This document shows positions 34,237-43,441 of a stretch of DNA of 64,000 nt, in pieces; positions within the stretch are counted from its first letter, which is position 1, and every line of letters starts with the position of its first letter. The DNA lies in assembly GCF_009696325.1 (NCBI RefSeq), contig NZ_VUME01000005.1:62001-126000 (forward strand), written 5' to 3'. Origin of the DNA: Collinsella sp. WCA1-178-WT-3 (M1) (GTDB lineage Bacteria; Actinomycetota; Coriobacteriia; Coriobacteriales; Coriobacteriaceae). Made by a program: the position numbers and the translations under genes. Below the pieces are notes generated by a model. That model saw only the letters and a program-made list of their open reading frames with translations, was not told where the DNA came from and ran no database searches.

Positions 34237-35469
34237 GTGGCCGTTACCGCGCTGTACGTGCATGTGCCGTTTTGCGCTCAAAGGTGTCGGTACTGCGACT
34301 TTGACTCACGCAGTTTTGCTCCGTGCGACCTGAGCGCTGCGCTCGATGCCTATTTTGAGCAGCTGTATACGCGCCTTGATGCCTTTGGAGACACCGGGGC
34401 GCTTGCACAGGTCCGCACCGTCTATGTTGGCGGCGGCACACCGTCGCTGGCGGGAGAGCGTCTGGTGGAGCTTGCCCGGCGTATTTGCATGTGGTGCAAG
34501 CCCGTTGAGTTTACCTGCGAGGCTAATCCTGAGTCGCTGACCGCCGAGCTTGCCGCTGCGCTTGCCAAGGTTGGTGTCACACGTGTCTCTCTGGGTGTGC
34601 AAACGCTCGATAACACCGAACTCACTGCCATCGGCCGCATTCACGATGCCGATCGGGCGCTCGCTGCCATCACGACGGTTAAGGACGCTGGACTCGATGT
34701 GTCGTGCGACCTTATGTGCGGCCTTCCCGGGCAGACCGCAGCGAGTTGGAAGCGCACGCTCGATGGCGTGTTGGCAGCGGCGCCGCATCATGTGTCGGTG
34801 TACCCCCTCACGCTCGAGGAAGGCACGCCGCTCTACCGCATGGCGTTCTGCGACGAGTCGCTCGAGCCCGACGAGGATTTTCAAGCTGCGTGTATGGAAG
34901 CGGCGCGCGAGCGTCTGGGCGCGGCCGGCTATCACCCGTATGAGGTGGCAAGCTATGCACTCGACGGACATGAGTGCTCGCATAACATCGCCTATTGGAC
35001 CGGACGGGGCTATCTGGGCCTGGGTCGCTCTGCCGCGGGCATGTTCGACGCCGATGATTTCGATCGCTTGGCCGGGCTTTATCCCGACGTGCCCGCTCGC
35101 GGCGATGCGTATCGCGTGCGTCTGGTGCAACGCGACGATGCCGCGACGACGTTTGATGCCGAGTATCTGTCGCAGCGCGAGGCGGCGGCGGAGGATTTGA
35201 TGCTCGCCTGTCGCATGACGCGTGGCATTGGGCCCGACCTGTTGGTTCGCTCGGCAAGCGTGATTCCTGAAGACGAGCTGGCGGCGTCCTGCGACCGTGC
35301 GCTCGAGTTGGGCCTTGCCACCTGGGTACCCGATGATGTCGAGGGGCATGCGGGGCGCATCACCTCAAAAGATGTTGTAGCGGGTCGCGCCCGCGCCCGT
35401 TTAGCGCCCACCCACTTGGGCTGGCTCGATGGAAATATGCTGTTCGAGCTGTTTTGGGGTCTAGCTTAG
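34237..35469 (+). CDS. hemW: Radical SAM haem chaperone HemW
   Basis: Long called an oxygen-independent coproporphyrinogen oxidase-like protein, this family carries haem to apo-proteins. The 410 residues have YVHVPFCAQRCRYCDF with the CxxxCxxC iron-sulfur motif near residue 13, YVGGGTPSLAG near 64 and the HemW-typical SHNIAYWTGRGYLGLG near residue 247. The start is GTG two bases after dusB. It precedes two dnaJ-type genes; in many Gram-positive bacteria hemW adjoins the hrcA-grpE-dnaK-dnaJ cluster, of which only dnaJ is present here. Confidence 0.92.
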   Translation: MAVTALYVHVPFCAQRCRYCDFDSRSFAPCDLSAALDAYFEQLYTRLDAFGDTGALAQVRTVYVGGGTPSLAGERLVELARRICMWCKPVEFTCEANPESLTAELAAALAKVGVTRVSLGVQTLDNTELTAIGRIHDADRALAAITTVKDAGLDVSCDLMCGLPGQTAASWKRTLDGVLAAAPHHVSVYPLTLEEGTPLYRMAFCDESLEPDEDFQAACMEAARERLGAAGYHPYEVASYALDGHECSHNIAYWTGRGYLGLGRSAAGMFDADDFDRLAGLYPDVPARGDAYRVRLVQRDDAATTFDAEYLSQREAAAEDLMLACRMTRGIGPDLLVRSASVIPEDELAASCDRALELGLATWVPDDVEGHAGRITSKDVVAGRARARLAPTHLGWLDGNMLFELFWGLA

Positions 35470-35470
35470 G

Positions 35471-35485
35471 CCGCTCGGGTAGAAT
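35471..35485 (+). promoter_or_regulatory. Putative promoter of the DnaJ-like gene
   Basis: CCGCTCGGGTAGAAT matches the lepA upstream sequence at 13 of 15 positions. TAGAAT (35480-35485) would serve as the -10, with a start near 35492. A ribosome-binding site, AGGAGG at 35513-35518, lies downstream. Confidence 0.45.
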
Positions 35486-35527
35486 TACCGCAATATATAC
35501 GCTGCTGTGAGCAGGAGGTTGCCGCGC

Positions 35528-36631
35528 ATGGCGACGATGAACGAAAAAGATTACTACGAGATCTTGGGTGTCTCCAAGGACGCCACCTCGCGTGATATCC
35601 AGAAGGCCTTTCAGCAAAAGGCCCGCAAGCTCCATCCGGACGTCAACAAAGAGCCGGATGCCGAGGAAAAGTTTAAAGAGGTTTCCGAGGCCTATGCCGT
35701 GCTTTCGGACGAGCAGAAGCGTGCGCGCTATGATGCCATGCGCTCGGGCAATCCCTTCGCCGGCGCTCCTACTGCTTCGCCCTATGGCGGCGGCTACGCC
35801 GGCAGCGCAGGCTATGGCAATCCCTTTGAGGGCGGCTTTCCCTTTGGTGGCGCCTGGGGCCAGCAGCGTCGCAGCCAGGCTGCCTATAATCCCGAGAACG
35901 GCGCCAACGTGGTCGTCGATATTAAGCTCGACGCCAAGGAGGCCAAGGGCGGTGCCCGCAAGACCGTCCGCTATACGCGCTTCGATACCTGTGGTCATTG
36001 CGGAGGCTCGGGCTCTGTCTCGTCCGAGCATGCACATACCTGTCCGAGCTGCGGCGGTCGCGGCCACATCGACGTCGACCTGTCCTTCCTGTTTGGTGCC
36101 GGCACGTTCCAGTCGGTCTGCCCCGAGTGCGGCGGTTCCGGTAAGGTCGTCGCCGACCCCTGCCCCGATTGCGGTGGCAGCGGGCGGACCCGTGTGACCT
36201 CCGAGCAGACGATTGAGTTTCCTGCCGGCACGCATGATGGCGACGAGGTCCATATTGACGGCATGGGTCACGCCGGCACCAACGGTGCCTCGGGCGGCGA
36301 TTTGGTCGGGCGCGCCCATGTCGAGGCCGAACGCCTGGAGGGCAAGGCTCGTACCGGTTTTTACCTGATGGGCATCGTGGCGCCTTTTTTGGTGCTGTCG
36401 GCCATCTCGGGCGTGTTCTCGGCCTTTGCCATGATGTGCTTTGTTCCGTTTGCCATGGGCTTGTTCATGGTGCTCTCGGACGGCGTGCTTCACCGCAGCC
36501 TGCTGTGGTGGAAGCGCGGCGCGATGCAGTTTGCCAACGGTTTTGCCAACGGATTTATGTTTGCTCTCGTGTCGGTTTGGTTTGCGAGCTGCTCGCAACG
36601 TGCCATGCTTTCGCCCTACGCAATGCAATAA
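35528..36631 (+). CDS. DnaJ-like protein with J and zinc domains and a C-terminal membrane region
   Basis: A 367-residue hybrid. The J-domain fills residues 1 to 70 with HPD at 36 to 38, so it should stimulate a DnaK-type ATPase. A Gly/Phe-rich stretch follows, then a full set of four zinc motifs (CGHCGGSG at about 155, [24 protein letters not shown]). The substrate-binding C-terminal domain stops after about 45 residues. In its place residues 277 to 356 hold about three hydrophobic segments ([45 protein letters not shown]). It probably acts at the membrane. AGGAGG stands 9 bases before the ATG. The canonical DnaJ follows 81 bases later. The function is not established. Confidence 0.85.
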   Translation: MATMNEKDYYEILGVSKDATSRDIQKAFQQKARKLHPDVNKEPDAEEKFKEVSEAYAVLSDEQKRARYDAMRSGNPFAGAPTASPYGGGYAGSAGYGNPFEGGFPFGGAWGQQRRSQAAYNPENGANVVVDIKLDAKEAKGGARKTVRYTRFDTCGHCGGSGSVSSEHAHTCPSCGGRGHIDVDLSFLFGAGTFQSVCPECGGSGKVVADPCPDCGGSGRTRVTSEQTIEFPAGTHDGDEVHIDGMGHAGTNGASGGDLVGRAHVEAERLEGKARTGFYLMGIVAPFLVLSAISGVFSAFAMMCFVPFAMGLFMVLSDGVLHRSLLWWKRGAMQFANGFANGFMFALVSVWFASCSQRAMLSPYAMQ

Positions 36632-36712
36632 CATCAAACCCTTTGTTTGCGGTCGGCCCAGCTTGGGTATAGGACGCACTGTGACAATAATGAAAGTCGG
36701 AAGGATTCGGTC

Positions 36713-37861
36713 GTGTCGGAAAATAGGGATTACTACGAGGTACTTGGCGTCGACAAGGATGCCGACGCGCGGACGATTAAGCGCGCGTTTCTAAAGAAGG
36801 CCCGTATCGTACACCCGGACGTTTCGGACGACCCCGATGCCGAGGCCAAGTTCAAAGAGCTCAACGAGGCATATTCCGTTCTTTCCGACGAGCAGAAGCG
36901 TGCAAACTACGATCGTTACGGTTCGCCCGACGGCCCCGGTGGCTCCGGCTATGTCGACATTAACGATATCTTTGGCGGCATGGGCATGGATGACCTCTTT
37001 TCGTCGTTCTTTGGCGGCGGTGCCGGCGGTGGCGCCCGAAATCGCCGCGAGCGTCGTCGCGGCCGCGATATGGCCATCTCCCTTTCGGTGACCCTTGAGG
37101 AGGCGGCGCTCGGTTGCAAAAAGACGATCAGCTATGACCGCCTTGCCCCCTGTGATGATTGCAATGGCACCGGTAGGGCGGAGGGTGCGGCCGAAAAGCA
37201 GTGCAGCCGTTGCCACGGCACGGGCTATGTCACGACGGTCCAGCGCTCGTTCCTGGGTCAGGTTCAGTCCTCTTCGCCCTGCCCCGACTGCCATGGCGAA
37301 GGCACGGTCATCGACCATCCCTGCGAGACCTGCGACGGTCAGGGCCGCACGCCTTCGCACGAAAAGATCGACATCGATATCCCTGCCGGCGTCTCGACCG
37401 GTCGCCAGCTGCGCGTGAGCGGCTTTGGCGAGGCAGGCCTTCGTGGTGAGCCCTCGGGCGACCTGATCGTCAACGTGCGCGTCGCCGATCACGAGCGTTT
37501 TAAACGCAACGGCGACGACCTGTACCTCGTGAGCGATATCTCGATTGCGCAGGCTGCGCTCGGCTGCGAGATTAAGGTTGAGGGCATTTTGCCCGACGAG
37601 GTCGTCAAGGTGTGCGTCCCCGCCGGTACGCAGTACGGCGACACCGTGAGTGTCAACAACTACGGTATGCCCCGTATCGGCGGTGGCGGCTCGCGTGGAC
37701 GCTTGATCGTTCAGCTGCGCGTGCTCGTCCCCACGAACCTTTCCGCCAAGCAGCGCGAGCTGCTCGAGACTTTCGCCGCCGAGTCGGGCGACGATGTCGC
37801 TTCCGGCAAGAAATCGGTGACCGATCGCATTAAGAGCGCTCTCGACGACATCCTCGATTAA
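36713..37861 (+). CDS. dnaJ: Chaperone protein DnaJ
   Basis: Canonical type I Hsp40 co-chaperone of DnaK, 382 residues. The J-domain has HPD at residues 34 to 36, then a Gly-rich region, four zinc motifs (CDDCNGTG, CSRCHGTG, CPDCHGEG, CETCDGQG) and the complete C-terminal substrate domains (DIPAGVSTGRQLRVSGFGEAG, RNGDDLYL). GTG at 36713 was chosen because GGAAGGA lies 7 bases upstream and it gives the standard MSENRDYYEVLG. dnaK and grpE are not adjacent. Confidence 0.93.
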   Translation: MSENRDYYEVLGVDKDADARTIKRAFLKKARIVHPDVSDDPDAEAKFKELNEAYSVLSDEQKRANYDRYGSPDGPGGSGYVDINDIFGGMGMDDLFSSFFGGGAGGGARNRRERRRGRDMAISLSVTLEEAALGCKKTISYDRLAPCDDCNGTGRAEGAAEKQCSRCHGTGYVTTVQRSFLGQVQSSSPCPDCHGEGTVIDHPCETCDGQGRTPSHEKIDIDIPAGVSTGRQLRVSGFGEAGLRGEPSGDLIVNVRVADHERFKRNGDDLYLVSDISIAQAALGCEIKVEGILPDEVVKVCVPAGTQYGDTVSVNNYGMPRIGGGGSRGRLIVQLRVLVPTNLSAKQRELLETFAAESGDDVASGKKSVTDRIKSALDDILD

Positions 37862-37870
37862 GGAGCCCGC

Positions 37871-39163
37871 GTGCTCGCACCTCATATCTCTGTTGTCAAC
37901 CTCGGCTGCCGTGTCAACCGGGTTGAGTCCGACCGTATCACTGCCGATCTTATGCGCCTGGGTTTTGCAATGGTGGAGCCTCAGGATGCGGAGCTGATCG
38001 TCATTAACACCTGTGCCGTTACGGGCGAGGCCGAGGCCAAGACCCGTAAGGCCGTCCGCCATGCGCTGGCTCATCCAAAAGAGCCCTATGTGGTCGTGAC
38101 CGGGTGCGTTGTCAATTTGCACCCCGAGGAGCTTCTGGAGCTTTCGGACCGCGTGATCGCGGAGCCGTCTAAGATCGATGTCGCCGAACGCGTCTGCGAG
38201 GTGCTGGGCGTTGAGTCCGATAGCGTGGCCGCCTGTAGCGACGGCGATGTGGTCGACGCGCTCGGTCGCTCGCGTCTGGGTGTGAAGATCCAGGACGGCT
38301 GCAACCATCGTTGCACCTATTGCATTGTGTGGAAGGCCCGCGGCCCCGAGCGCTCCGTGCCGGTCGAGTCTGTGCTCGAACAAGTTCGTGAGGCTCAGGA
38401 GGCCGGCGTGCCCGAGGTGGTGCTGACGGGCGTGAACCTGGGCGCCTACGATGGCAAGAGTGCGACTGACGAACACGTCGAGATCGATGAGCTGCTCGAG
38501 GCAATCATGGAGCGTACGTCTATTCCTCATGTGCGCATTTCCTCGGTCGAGCCCATGGATATCTCCGAGCCCCTGCTTAAGGTCATGGCGCGCTATCCGC
38601 AGCGCATCGCCCCGTTTTTGCACCTGCCCGTGCAGTCTGGCTGTACGGCGACCCTGCATCGCATGGGCCGTCCCTATAGCGCCGAGGCATTTGAGGAGAC
38701 GGTGCGTATGATCCGCGCCAACTTGCCTCAGGCGTCCCTTTCGTGCGACGTCATCGTCGGTTTTCCCGGCGAGACGGACGCGGAATTTGAGGAGTCGCTG
38801 GCGCTGTGCCGTCGCGTGGGCTTTTCGCGCATGCATGTCTTCCGCTATAGCAAGCGTCCCGGTACCCTTGCTGCCGACATGCCCGACCAGGTGCCGCCCG
38901 AGGTTATGGCTGAGCGCAGCCGTCGTATGCGAGCCGCGGCGCAGGAACTCGCCATTGCCGACGCCCGCCGTCGCGTGGGCACCGTCGAGCGTGCCGTGCT
39001 CGAGTATGGCGACAACCTGACGCTCGGTTCGTTCCATCATGCCCGTCTTGACGATACCTGCGGACTCACAGCCCCGTGCCTGCTCGATGTTGCTATCATC
39101 GGAGTCGATGATTCCGGCTTGGTCCATGCACGCAGGGAGGTTCATGGAAGCCTCGAAGATTAG
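37871..39163 (+). CDS. mtaB: tRNA t6A37 methylthiotransferase MtaB
   Basis: Radical SAM methylthiotransferase that turns t6A into ms2t6A at position 37 of tRNA. It has 430 residues. The N-terminal UPF0004 domain has NLGCRVNRVES, NTCAVTGEAEAKTRK and TGCVVN with three cluster cysteines. The radical SAM motif is DGCNHRCTYCIV near residue 144. The family order MtaB rather than MiaB is indicated by GCRVN and NTCAVT. The GTG start has AAGGAG upstream at 37860. Its end overlaps phoH by 20 bases. Confidence 0.92.
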   Translation: MLAPHISVVNLGCRVNRVESDRITADLMRLGFAMVEPQDAELIVINTCAVTGEAEAKTRKAVRHALAHPKEPYVVVTGCVVNLHPEELLELSDRVIAEPSKIDVAERVCEVLGVESDSVAACSDGDVVDALGRSRLGVKIQDGCNHRCTYCIVWKARGPERSVPVESVLEQVREAQEAGVPEVVLTGVNLGAYDGKSATDEHVEIDELLEAIMERTSIPHVRISSVEPMDISEPLLKVMARYPQRIAPFLHLPVQSGCTATLHRMGRPYSAEAFEETVRMIRANLPQASLSCDVIVGFPGETDAEFEESLALCRRVGFSRMHVFRYSKRPGTLAADMPDQVPPEVMAERSRRMRAAAQELAIADARRRVGTVERAVLEYGDNLTLGSFHHARLDDTCGLTAPCLLDVAIIGVDDSGLVHARREVHGSLED

Positions 39164-40130
39164 ACTTACCGTTCCCGATGGAATTGATCCCTCGCGCGTT
39201 TTGGGTGCCGGCGACGGCGTCCTTCGTGCGCTCGAGAGCTTGGTTCGCGCCCACGTGGTCGCCCGTGGCGACCGTATCGCCGTGTGCGGTGACCCGGACG
39301 AGGTCGAGCTCGTGGCGCGCTTTTTCGAGCATGCTTTTCGCGAGGCTGCCGCCGGACGGACGCTGTCTGTCGACGATGTCTCTCGCTGCCTGGCCGTCTT
39401 GCGCGACGGTGAGTACGGGGCTACGTCGCTTCGCGATGATGTGCTGCTTTCGTATCGCGGTCGTGCCATTCGCCCCAAGACGCTCGGTCAAAAGCGCTAT
39501 GTGGATGCCATCCGCTCGCATACCATCACGTTTGGCTTGGGTCCTGCCGGTACCGGTAAGACCTATCTGGCCATGGCACTCGCCGTTGCCGCGCTCAAGC
39601 GTCACGAGGTGGGCCGTCTGATCTTGACGCGTCCGGTTGTCGAGGCGGGGGAGAACTTGGGCTTTTTGCCCGGTACCCTCGAGGAAAAGATCAATCCTTA
39701 CATGCGTCCGCTCTACGACGCCCTTTTTGACATGATGGATCGCGAGCGCACCGATGAGCTTATGGAGCGTGGCGTGATCGAGATCGCCCCGCTTGCCTAC
39801 ATGCGCGGTCGTACGCTGAGCGATGCCTTCGTGGTGCTCGACGAGGCTCAAAATACCACGCCCGAGCAGATGAAGATGTTCCTGACGCGCTTGGGCTTTA
39901 ACTCCAAGTTTGTGATTACCGGTGACCTGAGCCAGCGTGACTTGGTAGGTCGTCGCGGCGGTCTTGCCGACGTTGAGCAGAATTTGGGTCGTGTCGACGA
40001 TGTCGCGTTTTCGCACCTCGAGCGTGCCGACGTGGTGCGTCACGCCTTGGTGGGGCGAATCGTCGAGGCATATGATGCTTATGATGACGTGCGCGAGAAA
40101 CGCGTGCGCGACCGAAAGGAGTCCCGTTGA
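39144..40130 (+). CDS. phoH: PhoH family ATPase
   Basis: A P-loop ATPase of 328 residues, thought to act in RNA metabolism together with YbeY. An N-terminal KH-like part precedes the ATPase core, which shows FGLGPAGTGKTYLAMALA near residue 131, LTRPVVEAGENLGFLPG and VVLDEAQNTTPEQMKMFLTR near 232. GGGAGG stands before the ATG at 39144. The stop overlaps the ybeY start (TTGA), an arrangement kept in many bacteria. Confidence 0.94.
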   Translation: MEASKIRLTVPDGIDPSRVLGAGDGVLRALESLVRAHVVARGDRIAVCGDPDEVELVARFFEHAFREAAAGRTLSVDDVSRCLAVLRDGEYGATSLRDDVLLSYRGRAIRPKTLGQKRYVDAIRSHTITFGLGPAGTGKTYLAMALAVAALKRHEVGRLILTRPVVEAGENLGFLPGTLEEKINPYMRPLYDALFDMMDRERTDELMERGVIEIAPLAYMRGRTLSDAFVVLDEAQNTTPEQMKMFLTRLGFNSKFVITGDLSQRDLVGRRGGLADVEQNLGRVDDVAFSHLERADVVRHALVGRIVEAYDAYDDVREKRVRDRKESR

Positions 40131-40636
40131 GTGTATTGATCAGCAACGATGCCGAGCTCGATACGCTGCTTGTCGCGCAGGAGGTAGAGCACATCTGCGA
40201 GGTCGTGCTTGCTGCCGAGGGCGTTGAGCGAAAAGTCGAGATTTCCCTTTCGTATGTCGATGAGGATGAGATGCACGAGCTCAACCACGAGTGGCGCGGT
40301 ATCGACCGTACCACCGATGTCCTCTCGTTTGAATGCGACTCGGCCTTTGACGAGGATATCCCAGCCGACGAGACGCTCGAGCTCGGCGATATCATCTTGG
40401 CCCCGCAGGTCATTGCCCGTCAGGCCCCCGGCTTTGGCAATAGCCCTGCCGATGAGTGCCGCCTGATGCTCGTGCATGGCATGTTGCATTTACTGGGCTA
40501 CGATCATATCGAGGACGACGAGGCCGAGGTCATGGAGGCCCGCGAGGACGCCATCCTGCGCGATCTGGCGCTCGAGCGCGGCGAGGACCCCAAGCTGGTT
40601 CACGTCGGCCCCATCACCAACCATGCCCACGACTAG
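40127..40636 (+). CDS. ybeY: Endoribonuclease YbeY
   Basis: Zinc metalloprotein of 169 residues used in 16S rRNA 3' end maturation and ribosome quality control. The metal site is HGMLHLLGYDH near residue 121, and TDVLSFECD near 64 is typical. TTG at 40127 overlaps the phoH stop, with AAAGGAG 5 bases upstream. It lies in the common order phoH-ybeY-dgkA-era-recO. Confidence 0.95.
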   Translation: MSVLISNDAELDTLLVAQEVEHICEVVLAAEGVERKVEISLSYVDEDEMHELNHEWRGIDRTTDVLSFECDSAFDEDIPADETLELGDIILAPQVIARQAPGFGNSPADECRLMLVHGMLHLLGYDHIEDDEAEVMEAREDAILRDLALERGEDPKLVHVGPITNHAHD

Positions 40637-40645
40637 GAGCCGTCT

Positions 40646-41023
40646 ATGATTCCCGGATCGAACAAGGACCATCCGTCCTTTTTAAAGTCGTTCTCCTACG
40701 CCATGGAGGGCTTCGTTACCGCCGTCAAGACCGAGCGTAACATTAAGGTCATGCTCGTGGCGGGTGTGTGCACTGTCATTGCCGGCTGCATCGTGGGGCT
40801 CGACATTGCCGAGTGGGCTACGATAATCATTTGCTGCGGCCTGGTGATTCACGGCGAGCTGTGCAACACCGCCATGGAGGCGATTGTCGATTTGGCGACC
40901 CAGGATCTCCATCCGCTGGCAAAGCGTGCAAAGGATATCGCCGCCGCCTCCGTATACGTTCTTTCCATCACCGCCGCGATTGTGGGCTTGTTGGTATTTG
41001 CCCACGCGCTCGGCTTTATTTAG
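40646..41023 (+). CDS. dgkA: Diacylglycerol kinase / undecaprenol kinase, DgkA family
   Basis: Small integral membrane kinase of 125 residues with three hydrophobic segments. The active-site block GELCNTAMEAIVDL near residue 71 and LAKRAKDIAAASVYV near 92 are present. In Gram-positive bacteria this family prefers undecaprenol, recycling the cell-wall lipid carrier, so undecaprenol is the likely substrate here, by inference. It sits 9 bases after ybeY and 12 before era. Confidence 0.92.
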   Translation: MIPGSNKDHPSFLKSFSYAMEGFVTAVKTERNIKVMLVAGVCTVIAGCIVGLDIAEWATIIICCGLVIHGELCNTAMEAIVDLATQDLHPLAKRAKDIAAASVYVLSITAAIVGLLVFAHALGFI

Positions 41024-41035
41024 AAAGGGATCTTC

Positions 41036-42109
41036 ATGTCCGACAATATGCAGCCTATCGATGAAACGCTGGACGACGAGCCCCTGGATGCTGTGGATGC
41101 CGAAGCGACTGAGGCTTGCGAGGTCGAGGAGTTCGACCCGTTTGAGGGCATGAGTGACGAGGAGCTCGACGCCCTGTGCGACGAGGACGACAGCCTCGCG
41201 GGCTTTGGCGACGTTGAGCCCGGTTTCCGCAGCGGTTTCGTGGCCCTGGTCGGCCGCCCCAACGCCGGTAAGTCCACGCTGCTCAACGCCTGCTATGGCA
41301 AAAAGGTCGCCATCACCTCGCCGGTGGCCCAGACGACCCGCCGTCGCATGCGCGCCGTCGTCAATCGCCCCGGTTACCAGCTGGTTTTTGTCGATACCCC
41401 GGGTATTCACAAACCCAAGGACGGTCTGGGGTCCGAGCTCAACAAGAGCGCGCTGTTCGAGCTGAACGATGTCGATGTCGTCGCGTTTTTGATTGATGCC
41501 ACCAAACCGATCGGCAGGGGAGACGCCTGGGTTGCCGAGCGCGTCAGATGCGCCCGTTCCAAGAAGGTCCTGGTGCTCACCAAGGCCGATGAGGCCGATC
41601 CCGCACAGGTCATGGAGCAGCTTAAGGCCGCCCACGAGCTTATGGAATATGACGATGAGATCGTGACGTCGTCGGTCAAGAACTTTAACGTCGATGCCTT
41701 CATCGAGACCGTTGCGCACTTTTTGCCCGAGGGCCCGCGTTGGTTCCCCGAGGACATGGGTACCGACGCTTCCGACGAGACGCTCGTTGCCGAGTTTGTG
41801 CGCGAGAAGGTCTTGCGCCGCACCCGTGATGAGATTCCGCACTCCGTTGGCGTAATCTGCGATGCGCTCGAGCAGACCAAGAAGGTGCTGCGCGTGCATG
41901 CCACCATTTACGTCGAGCGCGAGGGCCAAAAGGGCATCATCATCGGTAAGGGCGGCGAGATGATCAAGCATATCGGCATCGACGCCCGTCGCGATCTTGA
42001 GCGCATCTTTGGCACGCAGGTCTTTTTGGAGCTGGACGTGAAGGTAAAGGCCGGCTGGCGTGACGACGAGGCCCAGATTCGCCGTTTTGGCTACAACGCC
42101 GAGGACTAA
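41036..42109 (+). CDS. era: GTPase Era
   Basis: Ribosome assembly GTPase that binds the 3' end of 16S rRNA, 357 residues, against about 300 in most bacteria. The extra length is an acidic N-terminal tail of about 65 residues. G1 is GRPNAGKS at residues 73 to 80, G3 DTPGIHKPKD near 122 and G4 TKAD near 180. The C-terminal KH domain carries GQKGIIIGKGGEMIKHIG near residue 300. GAAAGGGA stands before the ATG. Confidence 0.95.
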   Translation: MSDNMQPIDETLDDEPLDAVDAEATEACEVEEFDPFEGMSDEELDALCDEDDSLAGFGDVEPGFRSGFVALVGRPNAGKSTLLNACYGKKVAITSPVAQTTRRRMRAVVNRPGYQLVFVDTPGIHKPKDGLGSELNKSALFELNDVDVVAFLIDATKPIGRGDAWVAERVRCARSKKVLVLTKADEADPAQVMEQLKAAHELMEYDDEIVTSSVKNFNVDAFIETVAHFLPEGPRWFPEDMGTDASDETLVAEFVREKVLRRTRDEIPHSVGVICDALEQTKKVLRVHATIYVEREGQKGIIIGKGGEMIKHIGIDARRDLERIFGTQVFLELDVKVKAGWRDDEAQIRRFGYNAED

Positions 42110-42124
42110 GGGCGCGCGGCGCTC

Positions 42125-42874
42125 ATGGCAGGCTCACGGACATATCGCACAAAGGTACTCGTCCTCGATAAGACCAAGCTCAAGGAGACCGATCTGATCT
42201 TGACGATGCTCGATGAGCGGGGTCGGCAGGTCCGTGCCGTGGCAAAGGGCGCGCGCAAACCCGGCGGGCGCCTGGCGGCGCGCTGCGAGCTGTTCTGTAC
42301 CGTCGATATGCTGCTCGCGCACGGACGGTCGCTCGACGTGGTTTCCCAGGCCGAGCTTATGGAGGCGCCGCTCGGCGCCGCGCCCGATTACGAGACGACC
42401 TGCGCCGCAAGCGCGATCGCCGAGGTCGCGCGCGTGTGCTCGTTCGAGGACGCCGAGGACCCGTTTACCTTTGCCATTACGCAGCGAGCACTTGCCCTGG
42501 TGGGAAGCAGGCTCGACACGGCACATATGGACCTGCTTGTGGCGGCATATGTCTTTAAGCTGCTGTCGCACGTTGGCTATCGACCCGATTTTTCGGCCTG
42601 CGTACTGTGCGGAGACCCCATGCTGTCGTATTTTTCGCCCCAGGCGGGCGGGCTCATGTGCGGGTCGTGCGCGTCGAGCGTTCCGGGTGCCGAGCTGGTG
42701 TCGACCGGCGAGGTCGCATGGCTGCGTGCCCTCATGTCCATGACCTTCGATGCGCTCATGGCCGAGAGGGTCGATCCCCATACTGCCGCCTTTTTGCTGG
42801 GGCTTTCGCATGTTTGGGCTGCGACGCACACCGATCAGCGTCTTCGCGCGATGGAATTCATGTTGGGTCGGTGA
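42125..42874 (+). CDS. recO: DNA repair protein RecO
   Basis: Annealing and RecA-loading factor of the RecFOR pathway, 249 residues. The N-terminal OB-fold begins TYRTKVLVLDKTKLKETDLIL. The zinc region has CVLCGDP and CGSC near residues 160 and 180. It follows era by 15 bases, a conserved pair. Sequence conservation of RecO is low, but motif and context agree. Confidence 0.92.
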   Translation: MAGSRTYRTKVLVLDKTKLKETDLILTMLDERGRQVRAVAKGARKPGGRLAARCELFCTVDMLLAHGRSLDVVSQAELMEAPLGAAPDYETTCAASAIAEVARVCSFEDAEDPFTFAITQRALALVGSRLDTAHMDLLVAAYVFKLLSHVGYRPDFSACVLCGDPMLSYFSPQAGGLMCGSCASSVPGAELVSTGEVAWLRALMSMTFDALMAERVDPHTAAFLLGLSHVWAATHTDQRLRAMEFMLGR

Positions 42875-42901
42875 TGATGGGCATACGCGGTCCGCTTGTG
42901 G

Positions 42902-43012
42902 TAACATACCGACCTGTTGGTACCTCGACCTTGGATGCTCGCTCCACCGGCGGCTTCCCAGTCCGAGGCGAATAGAGTCGCCCGCGGGCGACGCGAAACG
43001 AAAGGTGAAACA
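42902..43012 (+). promoter_or_regulatory. Control region and possible leader of rpsO
   Basis: TAACAT at 42902-42907 could be a -10, giving a leader of about 100 bases. The leader has GC-rich complementary blocks, for example TCGCCCGCGGGCGA at 42978-42991, a perfect palindrome. Autoregulation by S15 through its leader is known in several phyla, but I cannot match a known structure. Confidence 0.4.
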
Positions 43013-43291
43013 ATGACTGTTTCCAAAGAGCGCAAGGCGGAGCTGACTGCCCAGTTCGGTAACACCCCGGTCGACACCGGCAACCCCAAGGTTCAGGTCG
43101 CCATCCTGACCGAGCGCATCAAGGAGCTGACCGAGCACATGAAGTCCCACCAGAAGGACTTCCACACCCGTCGTGGTCTGCTCATGCTCGTCGGTCGCCG
43201 TCGTCGTCTTCTCTCCTACATCAAGAAGAACGACGTCGTCGAGTATCGTGAGCTCATCAAGGCTCTGGGCATCCGCGACAACATCCAGTAA
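43013..43291 (+). CDS. rpsO: 30S ribosomal protein S15
   Basis: Small-subunit protein of 92 residues. The signature [39 protein letters not shown] runs across residues 28 to 66 in the middle of the protein, quoted here in two parts by position: helix 2 to 33-45 and helix 3 to 50-70. GAAAGG stands before the ATG. It is followed by a terminator and then pnp, the widespread rpsO-pnp order. Confidence 0.95.
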   Translation: MTVSKERKAELTAQFGNTPVDTGNPKVQVAILTERIKELTEHMKSHQKDFHTRRGLLMLVGRRRRLLSYIKKNDVVEYRELIKALGIRDNIQ

Positions 43292-43307
43292 GGATTTGTA
43301 CATGCTA

Positions 43308-43338
43308 AGAGCGTCCTGCGCAGCGGGGCGCTCTTTTT
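43308..43338 (+). terminator. Intrinsic terminator between rpsO and pnp
   Basis: AGAGCGTCCTGC at 43308-43319 pairs with GCGGGGCGCTCT at 43323-43334 over 12 bp with two GU pairs, and TTTTT follows. Confidence 0.9.
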
Positions 43339-43405
43339 GTGTAAGGGCGTGAACAATCACGCTCTGAAGCGTGGCGGGGGCAGGGGGCCCGCGTCACATG
43401 AGAAG

Positions 43406-43428
43406 CCCGCAGGCAAGGGGTCTGCGGG
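43406..43428 (+). other. Hairpin just before the pnp ribosome-binding site
   Basis: CCCGCAG at 43406-43412 pairs with CTGCGGG at 43422-43428, three bases before AAAGGAG. Another GC-rich region lies at 43371-43396. Stem-loops in pnp leaders serve as RNase III and PNPase autoregulation sites in enterobacteria; a similar use here is only an inference. Confidence 0.4.
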
Positions 43429-43441
43429 GTAAAGGAGAACA

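Noticed and set aside
36791-39478. 895-codon - strand frame opposite dnaJ and mtaB
   Set aside because: It spans two well-supported + strand genes and their junctions and has no recognisable domain.
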